Source of the DNA: Egibacteraceae bacterium
GTDB lineage: Bacteria; Actinomycetota; Nitriliruptoria; Euzebyales; Egibacteraceae
NCBI GenBank assembly: GCA_030446745.1
Contig: JAUJMS010000010.1
Location: 21,805 to 85,804 of the forward strand
Direction of reading: 5' to 3'
Length of the DNA stretch: 64,000 nucleotides
The notes under the pieces were generated by a model, which was not told the DNA's origin, ran no database searches, and saw only the letters and a list, made by a program, of their open reading frames with translations. Position 1 is the first letter of the stretch; every line of letters starts with the position of its first letter. Shown in pieces: positions 10,381-19,712 of this stretch. The translations under genes were made by a program, and so were the position numbers.

Positions 10381-12021
10381 TCAGGCCGCGACGAGCGCGT
10401 CCTCGAGCAGGCGGCGCACGATGACGCGCAGGGCAAGGGTCTCGTCGGCGCCCTCGAAGATCGACAGGACCCGCGCGTCGACGAAGTAGCGGCTGACCGC
10501 GAACTCCTCGGCGTAGCCCATGCCGCCGTGGATCTGCTGCGCCTCACGCGTGAGCTGCTCGGCGGCCAGGCACGACAGCGACTTGACCATCGACGCCTCC
10601 AGCTGGCCCTCGCCGGCGCCGAGCTGCTGCGCGGCCCGGTACGCGAAGCGCCGGCACGCCGCGATGAGCACCGCCATCCGGGCGAGCTTCGCCTTGGTCA
10701 GCTGGTAGTCGGCCAGCGCGACGCCGAACACCTGCCGCTCGCGGGCGTAGGCGATCGCCGCCTCGAACGCCGCCTGCATGACGCCGAGCGCCCTGGCGGC
10801 CGTCTGCAGCCGGCCGTTGGCGAACGCGTCGAGCTGCAGGTAGAAGCCACGCCCGAGCTGCGCCTCGCCGCCGACGAGGTTCGCCGCCGGCACGCGGTAG
10901 TCGTCGAAGCCGATCTCGAAGCTGTGCATCCCGCGGTAGCCGATCGTGCCGATCGCCCGCGCGGTCATCGTCCCGCCCCGCTCGCCGTCGTGGGTGAAGG
11001 CGTGGCCGGGGTAGGACGGCTTCTCGACGACGAACAGCGACAGGCCGCGGTGCGCGTCCTGCGGCGTCCCGGTGCGCGCGAGCAGCATCAGCAGGTTCGC
11101 GCGCCCGGCGAAGGTGCACCAGGTCTTCACGCCGTTGACGACGTAGTCGTCGCCGTCGCGCACCGCGGTCACCTTCAGCGACGCGACGTCCGAGCCGTAG
11201 TCGGGCTCGGTGACCGCGACCGCGCACATCAGCTCGCCGGCGGCGATGGCCGGCAGCCAGCGCTGCTTCTGCTCGTCGGTGCCGCCCTTGACCAGAGCCT
11301 TGGACAGGATCTCCGGGCGGGTGATCAGGCTGCCGGCGACGCCGAGCGAGCCCCGTGACAGCTCCTCGGTCACCACGACCATCGACAGCAGGTCGTTCTC
11401 GGACTGCGCGCCGTCGCCGCCAGCGAAACCGCCGTAGGTCTCGGGAATCGACAGCCCGAAACAGCCCATCGCCGCGAGCTCGCGGATGATCTCGTCGGGG
11501 ATGTCGGCGTCCTCGCGGTGGATCCGCTCGGCGACCGGGGCGACCCGCGCCTCGGCGAAGTCGCGGAACGTCGCGCGGACCATCGAGAGTTCCTCAGACA
11601 GCTCGCGCGGCAGGTCGGCGTCGCGCACCACCCGGTCGGCGATCTCTTCGAGCAGCGCCGGGTCGCGCGCCGTGCGCAGCGCCGCCGCGACGTCGTCACC
11701 GGCCAGCGTTGCCGCGGCGTCCCAGGCCGCCTCGCGCCCGGCGATGCGCCCCGCGAGGTCGGCGGCGACCATGCCGGCGAACGCGACGGTCAGCAGCCGC
11801 TCCAGCCCGCCGCGCTCGCCGTAGGCGAGCATCTCCTGCGCGGCGGTGACCTGGCCTGCGACCGACGCCAGGTCGTAGGCGAGGACCTGCCCGCGGTCGA
11901 GCAGCTCCACGTCGATGCGGCCGTCCTTCGCGCTGTCGCGCGCGAGCCGCGCGGCGGCCGCGTCGACGGCGCGGCGGCAGGCCGTCACGAGGGTGGCCGC
12001 GGTCTCGAGCGCAACGTCCAT
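10381..12021 (-). CDS. Acyl-CoA dehydrogenase family protein
   Basis: 'MCAVAVTEPDYGSDVASLKVTA', 'YVVNGVKTWCTFAGRANLLMLLART', 'QIHGGMGYAEEFAVSRYFVDARVLSIFEGADE'. Confidence 0.88.
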   Translation of the reverse strand: MDVALETAATLVTACRRAVDAAAARLARDSAKDGRIDVELLDRGQVLAYDLASVAGQVTAAQEMLAYGERGGLERLLTVAFAGMVAADLAGRIAGREAAWDAAATLAGDDVAAALRTARDPALLEEIADRVVRDADLPRELSEELSMVRATFRDFAEARVAPVAERIHREDADIPDEIIRELAAMGCFGLSIPETYGGFAGGDGAQSENDLLSMVVVTEELSRGSLGVAGSLITRPEILSKALVKGGTDEQKQRWLPAIAAGELMCAVAVTEPDYGSDVASLKVTAVRDGDDYVVNGVKTWCTFAGRANLLMLLARTGTPQDAHRGLSLFVVEKPSYPGHAFTHDGERGGTMTARAIGTIGYRGMHSFEIGFDDYRVPAANLVGGEAQLGRGFYLQLDAFANGRLQTAARALGVMQAAFEAAIAYARERQVFGVALADYQLTKAKLARMAVLIAACRRFAYRAAQQLGAGEGQLEASMVKSLSCLAAEQLTREAQQIHGGMGYAEEFAVSRYFVDARVLSIFEGADETLALRVIVRRLLEDALVAA

Positions 12022-12151
12022 GAGCGCATTCAACGCCGCGGCGGCGGCGCCACCAAAACGGCCGTCGCTCGCGGGCACGCGCTTGCGGCGGCGCCCACGC
12101 CCGCGTCCAATACGACCGACAGCGGGCCGGCAACCGAGGCGGAGCAGCGAC

Positions 12152-13339
12152 ATGGATCGCAGCGGCGGTGGCGCCCCGGGATGCCCCGACTGCCCCGGGC
12201 ACCTCCAGGCGCTGGTCGACGCGGGCATCCTCGACGCCGGCACGCGCGACGCCGACCCCGGCGGTCGCGTGGCGGCGGTCCACCTGCTGCTCGACCTCGG
12301 CGTGCCGGTCGAGCAGATCGCCGCGACGGCCAGCGACGCCGAGCGCCGCCGGCTCGCGCGGACCGCCGTGCGCCACCGCGGCGCGCGGACCCTGACGACC
12401 GACGCGGTGGCGGCGCGCGCCGGCAGCGGCCCGCAACTGGTGCGGCGCATCTGGCGCAGCGCCGGCTTCGTCGACCCGCCGGCGAACCACGCGGTGTTCT
12501 ACGACGACGACGTCGCCGCGATCGCCGCATTCGAGGCGGCCCGCGCCGCCTTCGGAGAGGACGCGCTGCTGCAGTTCACCCGCGTCATCGGCTCGGCGCT
12601 GCGCCGCGTCGCCGACGCCGCGGCGTCGATGTTCCTCGTCGAGGTCGAGGACCGCCTCGAGGCCGCCGGCGTCGACCAGCTGGAGCTCATGCGCGCCGGC
12701 ATCGACGTCAACCGGATGCTGCTCGCCGTGCCGGCCGCCATGGCGCGGCTGTTCTGGCACCACCTCGACGCCGTCGACCCGCGCACCAGCGGGACGCGGG
12801 GCGCCGCCGGTACCGACACCGCCGAGCTGGCCGTCGGCTTCGTCGACCTCGTCGACTACACCGGGCTTTCCAACCGGCTGGAACCGGCCGGGCTCGCCGC
12901 GGTGGTCCGCACGTTCGAGGCGGCTGCCGCCGAGGCGGTGGTCCAGCACGGCGGGCAGGTCGTGAAGTTCATCGGCGACGAGGTCATGTTCGTGTGCGCC
13001 GACCCGCGGCGCGGCTACGACAGCATCGTCGCGCTGGCCGGCGCGCTCGGCGCCGACGAACTGCCGGTCCGCGCGGCGCTCGCGTACGGCCCGGTGCTGC
13101 GTCAGGAGGGCGACTACTACGGGCGGCCGGTCAACCTGGCGTCACGCGCGCTCGCGCTCGCCGCGCCGGGCGAGGTCGTGCTCGACGCAGGCGTCGCGGG
13201 GCTGCTGCCGGGCGTGCCGGCCGGCGACCTGGGCTTCGTCGACCTCAAGGGCTTCCCGGAGCCGGTCACGCTCCACACCGCGCCGCTGCTCGCGGACGCA
13301 CCCGCCCCGCCGCAGCGCGGCCGGGGCGAGGACGGCTAG
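12152..13339 (+). CDS. Class III adenylate/guanylate cyclase domain protein with N-terminal regulatory domain
   Basis: 'AVGFVDLVDYTGLSNRLEPAGLAAVVRTFEAAAAEAVVQHGGQVVKFIGDEVMFV...RAALAYGPVLRQEGDYYGRPVNLASRAL'. Confidence 0.85.
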   Translation: MDRSGGGAPGCPDCPGHLQALVDAGILDAGTRDADPGGRVAAVHLLLDLGVPVEQIAATASDAERRRLARTAVRHRGARTLTTDAVAARAGSGPQLVRRIWRSAGFVDPPANHAVFYDDDVAAIAAFEAARAAFGEDALLQFTRVIGSALRRVADAAASMFLVEVEDRLEAAGVDQLELMRAGIDVNRMLLAVPAAMARLFWHHLDAVDPRTSGTRGAAGTDTAELAVGFVDLVDYTGLSNRLEPAGLAAVVRTFEAAAAEAVVQHGGQVVKFIGDEVMFVCADPRRGYDSIVALAGALGADELPVRAALAYGPVLRQEGDYYGRPVNLASRALALAAPGEVVLDAGVAGLLPGVPAGDLGFVDLKGFPEPVTLHTAPLLADAPAPPQRGRGEDG

Positions 13340-13563
13340 GAGCCTTGCCCTCGGCCGGTCTTGGCCTGCAGCTCGTCGATGCGCTTGGAGGCGTCGGCCT
13401 TGCTCAGGCTGCCGTCGAACGCCTCGCCGGCCTCCTCGGACAGGGTCTGCAGGTACGACGCCTGCGCTCCGGTCATCGGCTCCTCGCCGGTCACCCAGTC
13501 GTCGGGGTCCTTCGCGGTGTTGCCGGGCGGGTCGGCCTGCTGCTTCACGCTGTCTTCGCTCAT
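13336..13563 (-). CDS. DUF3072 family small protein
   Basis: 'DPDDWVTGEEPMTGAQASYLQTLSEEAGEAFDGSLSKADASKRIDELQAKTGRG'. Confidence 0.75.
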   Translation of the reverse strand: MSEDSVKQQADPPGNTAKDPDDWVTGEEPMTGAQASYLQTLSEEAGEAFDGSLSKADASKRIDELQAKTGRGQGS

Positions 13564-13591
13564 GGCCCCGGTGTACCCGAACTCGCGTTCG

Positions 13592-14218
13592 TTATGCGCA
13601 GCAGTCGTCGACGTGATCGGCGGACAGCAGCTCGACGCCCTCGCGGCCAGCGAACCACACGATGCCAAGGCCAGCCACGGGGTCGGCCCACCACCAGCCG
13701 AGCGTCGCGTTGAGCACCAGGCCAGCCAGCAGGATCGCCGACAGGTACGCGCACAGGTCGGTCTCGGTGGCGTCGGCGGCCAGCGCTCGGCTGTCCAACC
13801 CGGCGGCGACGCGGCGCTTCGCCCGTGCGAGCAGCGGCATGACGACCAGCGAGACGGCCGCCAACACGATGCCGAGCACGCTCTCGGAGGGGCGCTCGCC
13901 GAGCAGCAGGCGGCGCAGCGACTCCACGCCGACGCCGGCGGCGAGCAGCAGGAACGTCGCGGCGATGATGCGCACCGCCCGCCGCTCGGCGGCGGCGGAG
14001 ACCGCCGCGCCGTGACGTTCGCGGCTCAGCCGCCACACGACGACGCCGCCGGCGAGGACCTCGACGTAGGAGTCGACGCCGAACCCGACCAGCGCCACCG
14101 AGGCCGCCGCGACGCCGGCGGCGATCCCGACGACGCCCTCGACGGCGTTCCAACCGATCGTGGCCCACGCCAGCGCGCGACCACGGCCGACGAGGACGGG
14201 GCGCTCGACGGTGGTCAC
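13592..14218 (-). CDS. Cation transporter (CDF-like)
   Basis: Multi-TM ORF with 'GFGVDSYVEVLAGGVVVWRL', 'DATETDLCAYLSAILLAGLVLNATLGWWWADPVAGLGI'. Confidence 0.75.
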   Translation of the reverse strand: MTTVERPVLVGRGRALAWATIGWNAVEGVVGIAAGVAAASVALVGFGVDSYVEVLAGGVVVWRLSRERHGAAVSAAAERRAVRIIAATFLLLAAGVGVESLRRLLLGERPSESVLGIVLAAVSLVVMPLLARAKRRVAAGLDSRALAADATETDLCAYLSAILLAGLVLNATLGWWWADPVAGLGIVWFAGREGVELLSADHVDDCCA

Positions 14219-14417
14219 GCCCCCAATGTAGGAGCGCGGTCGAGCGGGTGGCGTCCGTGGTTCACCCGGGCGCGGCGGCGAGGCCGCCGCAGGAACCGAC
14301 TGGATTCGTTCGTCGCGCGACGTCGACGCATAGGCGTGGGATCAACCATCGCTCGACGAGGCGGGTTTCCGCTCGGTACGCCGCGGGCAAGGTGGGCCCG
14401 GACGACAAGGAGATCGT

Positions 14418-15095
14418 ATGGTTTCGCAAGGGCTTCGTTACGCGGTCGACATCGCCTTCTGCATCGACGTGACCGGCAGCATGAGCCCGATCCTCGACAA
14501 GGTGAAGGAGAACGCGCTCCGCTTCTATGACGATGTTCAGCGCAACCTCACCGAGAAGTCAAAGAACGTGGACGAACTGCGGGTACGGGTCATCGGCTTC
14601 CGCGATTTCAAGCACGACGGGGCAGCGGCGATCGAAGAATCGTCCTTTTTCTCTCTTCCCGACGAGCAGGCGGCGTTTTCTGACTTCGTCGGCGGGCTGA
14701 CGCCGCAGGGCGGCGGCGACGCGCCCGAGTCGGGCCTGGAGGCGCTGGCGCTCGCCATCGCGTCCGACTGGACCACCGGCGGTGACCGCCGCCGCCAGGT
14801 GATCGTCGTGTGGACCGATCAGCCCGCGCAGCCGCTGGACGCCGCCGGTGCGCCCGCCCCGTACAGTGATCGCGTCCCGAAGGACTTCAGCGCGCTGACG
14901 GACCTGTGGGAGAACGAGCAAGGCGCGATGGGATCGAGTTCAAAGCGTCTGATCCTGTTCGCGCCGGACGGCCCGGGTTGGAGTGACATCTCCGGGGTCT
15001 GGGAGAACGTCGTCCACCACCCCTCGCAGGCGGGGCAGGGTCTGTCCGACGTCGACTACGGCACGATCATCGACTCGATCGCCAACTCGGTGTGA
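14418..15095 (+). CDS. vWA domain protein (TerY-like)
   Basis: MIDAS motif 'DIAFCIDVTGSMSPILDKVKENAL', 'GGDAPESGLEALALAI', 'RRQVIVVWTDQPAQPL'. Confidence 0.85.
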   Translation: MVSQGLRYAVDIAFCIDVTGSMSPILDKVKENALRFYDDVQRNLTEKSKNVDELRVRVIGFRDFKHDGAAAIEESSFFSLPDEQAAFSDFVGGLTPQGGGDAPESGLEALALAIASDWTTGGDRRRQVIVVWTDQPAQPLDAAGAPAPYSDRVPKDFSALTDLWENEQGAMGSSSKRLILFAPDGPGWSDISGVWENVVHHPSQAGQGLSDVDYGTIIDSIANSV

Positions 15096-16150
15096 CGGCT
15101 GGCGCCGGCACGCCTGACGCGTGCGCCGTGCCCACGGTCTCGTTCCGCTTCAACCTGGCCCAGATCGAGGGTCAGGGCGAGGACGCGGACCCGATTCTGC
15201 GCTTCGGTCCCAACCTGGGACTCGTTGGCGCGCTGGACGGGATGGGCGGTGCCGGCGGCACGGTCTACGAGACCCCCGACGGGCCCCGCACCGGCGCGTA
15301 CATCGCGTCGCGCGTCGCCCGCGACGTCGTCGAGCAGCGCATGATCGAGTTGTTCGAGCCGGAGTGGCAGCTTGACGGTCCAGCCACGGCCGTCGAGTTG
15401 CACCGCGCGCTCGTGGACGGGCTCACGGCCCGACTCGCGGACTTGAAAGCTCCGCCCACCGCCTTGCGCTCGAAGCTCGTTCGAGCGCTGCCGACCACCT
15501 TGGCCCTGGTCGCCCTCCAGCGCGCCGAACCTGCGGCCGCCGCGTGGTTGGCGCACGTCTTCTGGGCGGGCGATTCCCGTGCCTTCGTCGTGGAGCCACG
15601 AGATGGCGTGCGCCAGCTCACGACCGACGACATCCGCTCAGGCGGCGACGCGCTGCACAACCTCAGAGACGACTCGCCCATGGACAACACCATCTCGGCG
15701 GACACCGAGTTCCGCCTGAACTACCGACAAGTCGACCTGTCGGCGCCGTATCTCATGGTCGCCGCAACCGATGGGTGCTTCCACTACGTGCGCTCGCCTA
15801 TGCACTTCGAGCATCTGCTCTTGTCGACCTTGCAAGACGCCCGCGACACGGAGTCCTGGCGCATCGGCGTGCAGAGGGAGGTGGGCGTGGTCACCGGCGA
15901 CGACGCGGCGCTGGCACTGCTGGGTGTCGGAGCCGATTTCGGCGGCTTCAAGGAGATGTTCGCCGACCGCGCCGACCAGGTGCGCCGCCGCTTCATCCAG
16001 CCGCTGGACGAGCTCGACGGAGAGGTCGCGCACGCAGAACAACGGCTCGAGCAGCTCCGCGAGCGACGCGACGCGCTGTTACACGAGCTATGGGGCGCCT
16101 ACAAGCCCGAGTACGAGCGCTACCAGACCGTGAAGGAGAGCCAATCATGA
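15092..16150 (+). CDS. PP2C-type Ser/Thr protein phosphatase
   Basis: 'GLVGALDGMGGAGGTVYE', 'HVFWAGDSRAFVVEPRDGVRQLTTDD', 'YLMVAATDGCFHYV'; GTG start overlaps the upstream stop (GTGA). Confidence 0.8.
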   Translation: MTAGAGTPDACAVPTVSFRFNLAQIEGQGEDADPILRFGPNLGLVGALDGMGGAGGTVYETPDGPRTGAYIASRVARDVVEQRMIELFEPEWQLDGPATAVELHRALVDGLTARLADLKAPPTALRSKLVRALPTTLALVALQRAEPAAAAWLAHVFWAGDSRAFVVEPRDGVRQLTTDDIRSGGDALHNLRDDSPMDNTISADTEFRLNYRQVDLSAPYLMVAATDGCFHYVRSPMHFEHLLLSTLQDARDTESWRIGVQREVGVVTGDDAALALLGVGADFGGFKEMFADRADQVRRRFIQPLDELDGEVAHAEQRLEQLRERRDALLHELWGAYKPEYERYQTVKESQS

Positions 16151-17217
16151 GGGCCGGTGACGTCGTCGGCGGCTACACCATCCTCGAGGACTTCAAGGTC
16201 GTGGGCGCAGGTCTGTCCAAGTGGACCTTCGCCGAGCGCGACGGGCGTGAGTACTTCATCAAGGAGTTCCTCAGCCCGACCTACCCCGACGACGACGCGC
16301 CCGGTAGCGCCAAGACCAAGGCCCGCAAGCGAGCGCGTTGCGCCGCGTTCGAGGCGCACCACCGCGGGATCCAAGAGGCGCTGGCTCCGGTGTCGGGCTT
16401 CGGTGGAAACCTCATCGTCACCCTCGACTTCTTCCGCTGCGGAGCCAAGTACTACAAGGTCACCGAGAAGGTCGATGTCGCCAGTCTGGAGCCCTCCGGA
16501 GATCGCCGAACTCGAATTCTCGAGCCAACTGGTTCTGCTCAAGACGGTGGCGCACACAGCCTCAAGATTCTCCACGACCTTTCGATCGTGCACAGCGACC
16601 TCAAGCCGTCCAATGTGCTGATCAAGCGCACCGAGTTCGGTCACACGACCAAGCTCATCGACTTCGACAGCGCATATCGAGTCGGATCGCCGCCACCGCC
16701 CGACGAGATCGTCGGAACCATGAACTACTACTCGCCGGAGCTCGTGGCGTACATTCAGGAGACTGGGCCACCCGACCGCCTCACGCAGAAGTCCGACATC
16801 TTCGCGCTGGGCCTTATCTATGTCGAGCTGTTGACCGGTTCGCTGCCGCCCTTTGACTACGAGCGCTACCGCTATCCGAGCGTCGCCGTGACGGCGGGTG
16901 AAACGCTGCGTCTACCGACCGGCACGCTGCCGGCGGACGTCAGCGAGCACGTCGATCGGATGATGCTCGTCGACCCGGTCGCCCGCCCCTCGGTCGGCGA
17001 CGTCCACGCGACCTTGATGCGGGTGCGACCGCCTCTTCCCGCCCCTCCCCGCGCGGGCCGCCGCGAGCGAGCGGCGGCGGCGTCAACCACGCTCAAGGGC
17101 AAGGGGCTGCGGGCCGTCGGTCGAGTCGCGGAAGCGGTGCCGCCGCCTCCGGACACCCCGTCGGGCCGCTTGATCGGCAAGCTGCTGACGCGACTGAAAG
17201 ACACCGAGACGCGATGA
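16147..17217 (+). CDS. Ser/Thr protein kinase of TerY-P-like operon (contains a compensated internal frame change)
   Basis: 'VVGAGLSKWTFAERDGREYFIKEFL', 'LSIVHSDLKPSNVLI', 'LIDFDSAYRVGSPPPPDEIVGTMNYYSPELV'; ATGA overlap with phosphatase. Confidence 0.82.
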   Translation: MRAGDVVGGYTILEDFKVVGAGLSKWTFAERDGREYFIKEFLSPTYPDDDAPGSAKTKARKRARCAAFEAHHRGIQEALAPVSGFGGNLIVTLDFFRCGAKYYKVTEKVDVASLEPSGDRRTRILEPTGSAQDGGAHSLKILHDLSIVHSDLKPSNVLIKRTEFGHTTKLIDFDSAYRVGSPPPPDEIVGTMNYYSPELVAYIQETGPPDRLTQKSDIFALGLIYVELLTGSLPPFDYERYRYPSVAVTAGETLRLPTGTLPADVSEHVDRMMLVDPVARPSVGDVHATLMRVRPPLPAPPRAGRRERAAAASTTLKGKGLRAVGRVAEAVPPPPDTPSGRLIGKLLTRLKDTETR

Positions 17218-17516
17218 GCGCCCACTGGCGGTGTGCCGTCTGCGAGGGCGTCAACGACGGAGGCCGTACCTGCACCACGTGCGGCGCCGCCCGCACGCGC
17301 AGGGAGTGGGCGGAAACTGCTGTCCTCGAGCGTATCGACCGGCGTCGACCACTTCCCCCGCCACCGGCGCCGCCGCCGCTCCCGTTCGAAGATCCCGACC
17401 GTGCACCGCTCGAGGATGGACCCTTCGTCAACCCACGGGACTTCGGCCCGCGCTTCCTCGTCATCCCGACGCCGGTGGGTTGCATCTACATCGGACGCGG
17501 CCCGCGCGTGCGTTGA
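17214..17516 (+). CDS. Small zinc-ribbon/RanBP2-type zinc finger protein
   Basis: 'HWRCAVCEGVNDGGRTCTTCGAAR' (CxxC...CxxC); ATGA overlap with kinase stop. Confidence 0.65.
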   Translation: MSAHWRCAVCEGVNDGGRTCTTCGAARTRREWAETAVLERIDRRRPLPPPPAPPPLPFEDPDRAPLEDGPFVNPRDFGPRFLVIPTPVGCIYIGRGPRVR

Positions 17517-17582
17517 CGCGGTCGCGGCGGCTGCGCCTCGGCTGGCTACCGCTGCACGGCCTGACCCACGGAGGGTTCGCCG

Positions 17583-18152
17583 ATGCGTGACGACGAGCCG
17601 GCAGGCGACCCGCGCGACGCGGCGCTGCGCACACTGCTCGACGACGCCCGCGCGGCGCAGGCCGCGCGCGAACGCAGCCGCGAGCGCGAGCTGCGCCGCC
17701 AGGCCGGCGAGGAGGCCCGGCTGTCGGCCGTGCTGCGCGACGCCGCCGAGCGGGGGCTGGCCGTGTCGCTGCGCACCACCGCCGGGCGCACCCACCGCGG
17801 GACCATCGTCGCCGTCGGGCGCGACTTCTGCGGCATCGCCGCCGCGGGAGGCCTTCTGACCTACGTCGCGACGAGCGCGATCGCGGTCGTCGTGCCCGAC
17901 CGCGGGGTGCGGGCGGGGCTACCGGGCGACGACCGCGGTGCGGCGCTTGACCTGACGCTCGCCGAGCTGCTCGCCGACGAGGCGCCGGAGCAACCGGCGG
18001 TGGCGGTCGTGGCCGCCGGCGGCGAGGCGCTCGCGGGGCGGCTGCTCGCCGTCGGCGCGGACGTGGTGACCGTCGCGCTCGACGACGGCCCGCGCGTGGC
18101 TTACGTGGCGCTCGCCTCGCTGACCGAGGCGTCCTTCTTGCCGTCGGGGTAG
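17583..18152 (+). CDS. Conserved hypothetical, two LSm-like segments
   Basis: Repeated '...GLAVSLRTTAGRTHRGTIVAVGRDFCGIAA' and 'VAVVAAGGEALAGRLLAVGADVVTVAL'. Confidence 0.6.
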   Translation: MRDDEPAGDPRDAALRTLLDDARAAQAARERSRERELRRQAGEEARLSAVLRDAAERGLAVSLRTTAGRTHRGTIVAVGRDFCGIAAAGGLLTYVATSAIAVVVPDRGVRAGLPGDDRGAALDLTLAELLADEAPEQPAVAVVAAGGEALAGRLLAVGADVVTVALDDGPRVAYVALASLTEASFLPSG

Positions 18153-18353
18153 AGGTGCTCGAGCGTCCCCGGCGCGATCCGCGCCCCCTCGACGAACGCG
18201 TCGACGTCGCTGCGCTTCAGGCGGATGACCCGGCCGAACTTGTAGGCCGGCAGCTGCCCTTCGTCGATGAGCCGGTACAGCGTGCGGGGCGTGAGCCCCA
18301 GGTGGCGGGCCGCCTCAGCGGTCCCCAGCCACTGCATCTCCTGCGCTTCCATG
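18101..18353 (-). CDS. Excisionase-family/MerR-like helix-turn-helix DNA-binding protein
   Basis: 'WLGTAEAARHLGLTPRTLYRLIDEGQLPAYKFGRVIRLKRSDVDAFVEGARI'. Confidence 0.85.
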
Positions 18354-18440
18354 GTTCTCCAGTGTAGCGCATGATGGTCTGGCACGGTCGAACTTGCGCG
18401 CGGGCAGACTACGCCCGCCGGCGGCCAAGACCGCGGAGGC
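18319..18440 (+). repeat. Direct repeat copy 1 (partner 19713-19833)
   Basis: Shared: 'ggtccccagccac..atctcctgcgcttccatggtt.tcc.gtgtagcgcatgatgg.ctggcacgg.cgaa..gggc..acgcccgccggcgg.ga.accgcggaggc'. Confidence 0.85.
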
Positions 18441-18529
18441 GGCGACGGGCAGACCGACGCCGGCGACGGCGGTGTCCTGTCGGTCCGGCTACAGTGGTAG
18501 CAAGACACATCGGACGCTTGGAGTCCTCT

Positions 18530-18985
18530 ATGGCGGCGCTCGAGACGATTCAGGCGCGGGTCGTCGAGCCGGTACTCGACCACGCCGCTTTGGAAAACGC
18601 GCGTCTGGTCAACCACGCCAGGGCCCAGCTGCTCACGTCGGGCACCGCCGTCACGGTTGAGGCGATCGCTGCCGCGCGCGGCAAGAACGCGGACACGGTG
18701 CGTCGGTGGGCGGCCCGCCAACGACGTCTCGGCAGGCTCGTGACGGTCACCCATGACGGGCAGGCCCTCATCCCGAGCGTGCAGCTGGATGAGGCGCTCG
18801 ACGTTGATGAGGCAGTGGCGACCCTGGTGCGGCGTTGCGTCGCACACGGTATGGACGGATGGGCGGTATGGCACTGGTTCGAGGCGCCCAATACCTGGCT
18901 CGACGGCGACGTGCCGGCGCGGCGCCTTCGCGCCGGTGATATCGATGCGGTGCGCCATGCGCTGAGCGGCATGTTCCAGGAGTGA
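18530..18985 (+). CDS. Antitoxin of RES-type TA pair (Xre/MbcA/ParS-like)
   Basis: 'VTVEAIAAARGKNADTVRRWAARQRRLGRLVTVTHDGQALIPSVQLD...NTWLDGDVPARRLRAGDIDAVRHAL'; overlaps RES gene start. Confidence 0.78.
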   Translation: MAALETIQARVVEPVLDHAALENARLVNHARAQLLTSGTAVTVEAIAAARGKNADTVRRWAARQRRLGRLVTVTHDGQALIPSVQLDEALDVDEAVATLVRRCVAHGMDGWAVWHWFEAPNTWLDGDVPARRLRAGDIDAVRHALSGMFQE

Positions 18986-19692
18986 CCGCTGCTGCGCCAT
19001 GCGGCAGCGCCGTCTGCCCCGTACCGCGCGCGCCGCCCCATGCCGGTCTGCGCACGGTCGTCTGGCACGCCGGCACCACGCTGCACCGCGGGTACAAACG
19101 CGCACACCCGGATGCGACAGAACTGGCGCCCGGTCTCGGCGACACCCGGTTCGCGCCTCAGGGAGGATGCAGCCACGTCTACGTGGCGACCACCAGCTTC
19201 GCGGCGCTGCTCGAGTCGGCGCTGCACGACGCAGCGCCACCCGCACCCCAGATCCCGCGGGCGCTGCTTTCCCTATGGTCTGAAGCCCACGTGGCGCTCC
19301 GCGAATCGGTGCGCCTCATTGACCTGCGTGACGCCGAGCTCGAGCGGCTAGGCCTCACGAGGTCCGCTCTGGTGTCGACGACGGCCGCGCACTATCCATG
19401 CACACGCGCCTGGGCCGCGCAGCTGGTGGGCCGCGCGATCGGAGGCCAGCGGACGCACGGATTGGTGTGGCACTCGCGTCAGGCGGAGCTGCACGCCCAG
19501 GCGATGACTCACCGACCGGCAGTGGCGGACCTGTTGGATCATCACCCGGCGGAGGTCGCGATCCTGTGGTCACCGCCAGCTGCGCCGGACCTTCTCGCCG
19601 CCGCCGCCGGAGGGTTGGGGGCGCTCGACGCCGGTCCCGGTCGGGACTATGTCGCTGACCTCACTGCCCTCCTCGGCATCATCACGATGTGA
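18982..19692 (+). CDS. RES domain toxin (predicted NAD+-degrading)
   Basis: 'TTLHRGYKRAHPDATELAPGLGDTRFAPQGGCSHVYVATTSFAALLESALHD' is a RES-domain-like signature. Confidence 0.8.
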   Translation: MTAAAPCGSAVCPVPRAPPHAGLRTVVWHAGTTLHRGYKRAHPDATELAPGLGDTRFAPQGGCSHVYVATTSFAALLESALHDAAPPAPQIPRALLSLWSEAHVALRESVRLIDLRDAELERLGLTRSALVSTTAAHYPCTRAWAAQLVGRAIGGQRTHGLVWHSRQAELHAQAMTHRPAVADLLDHHPAEVAILWSPPAAPDLLAAAAGGLGALDAGPGRDYVADLTALLGIITM

Positions 19693-19712
19693 TGGCGAGG
19701 AGTCTCCGTCAG

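Noticed and set aside
14418-17516. Calling the vWA/PP2C/kinase operon a tellurite resistance locus
   Set aside because: No TerC/TerD genes are in the window; only the TerY-P-like signalling module is supported.
18101-18353. HTH gene as phage excisionase of an integrated element
   Set aside because: No integrase or phage genes nearby; such small HTH proteins are common chromosomal regulators in actinobacteria.
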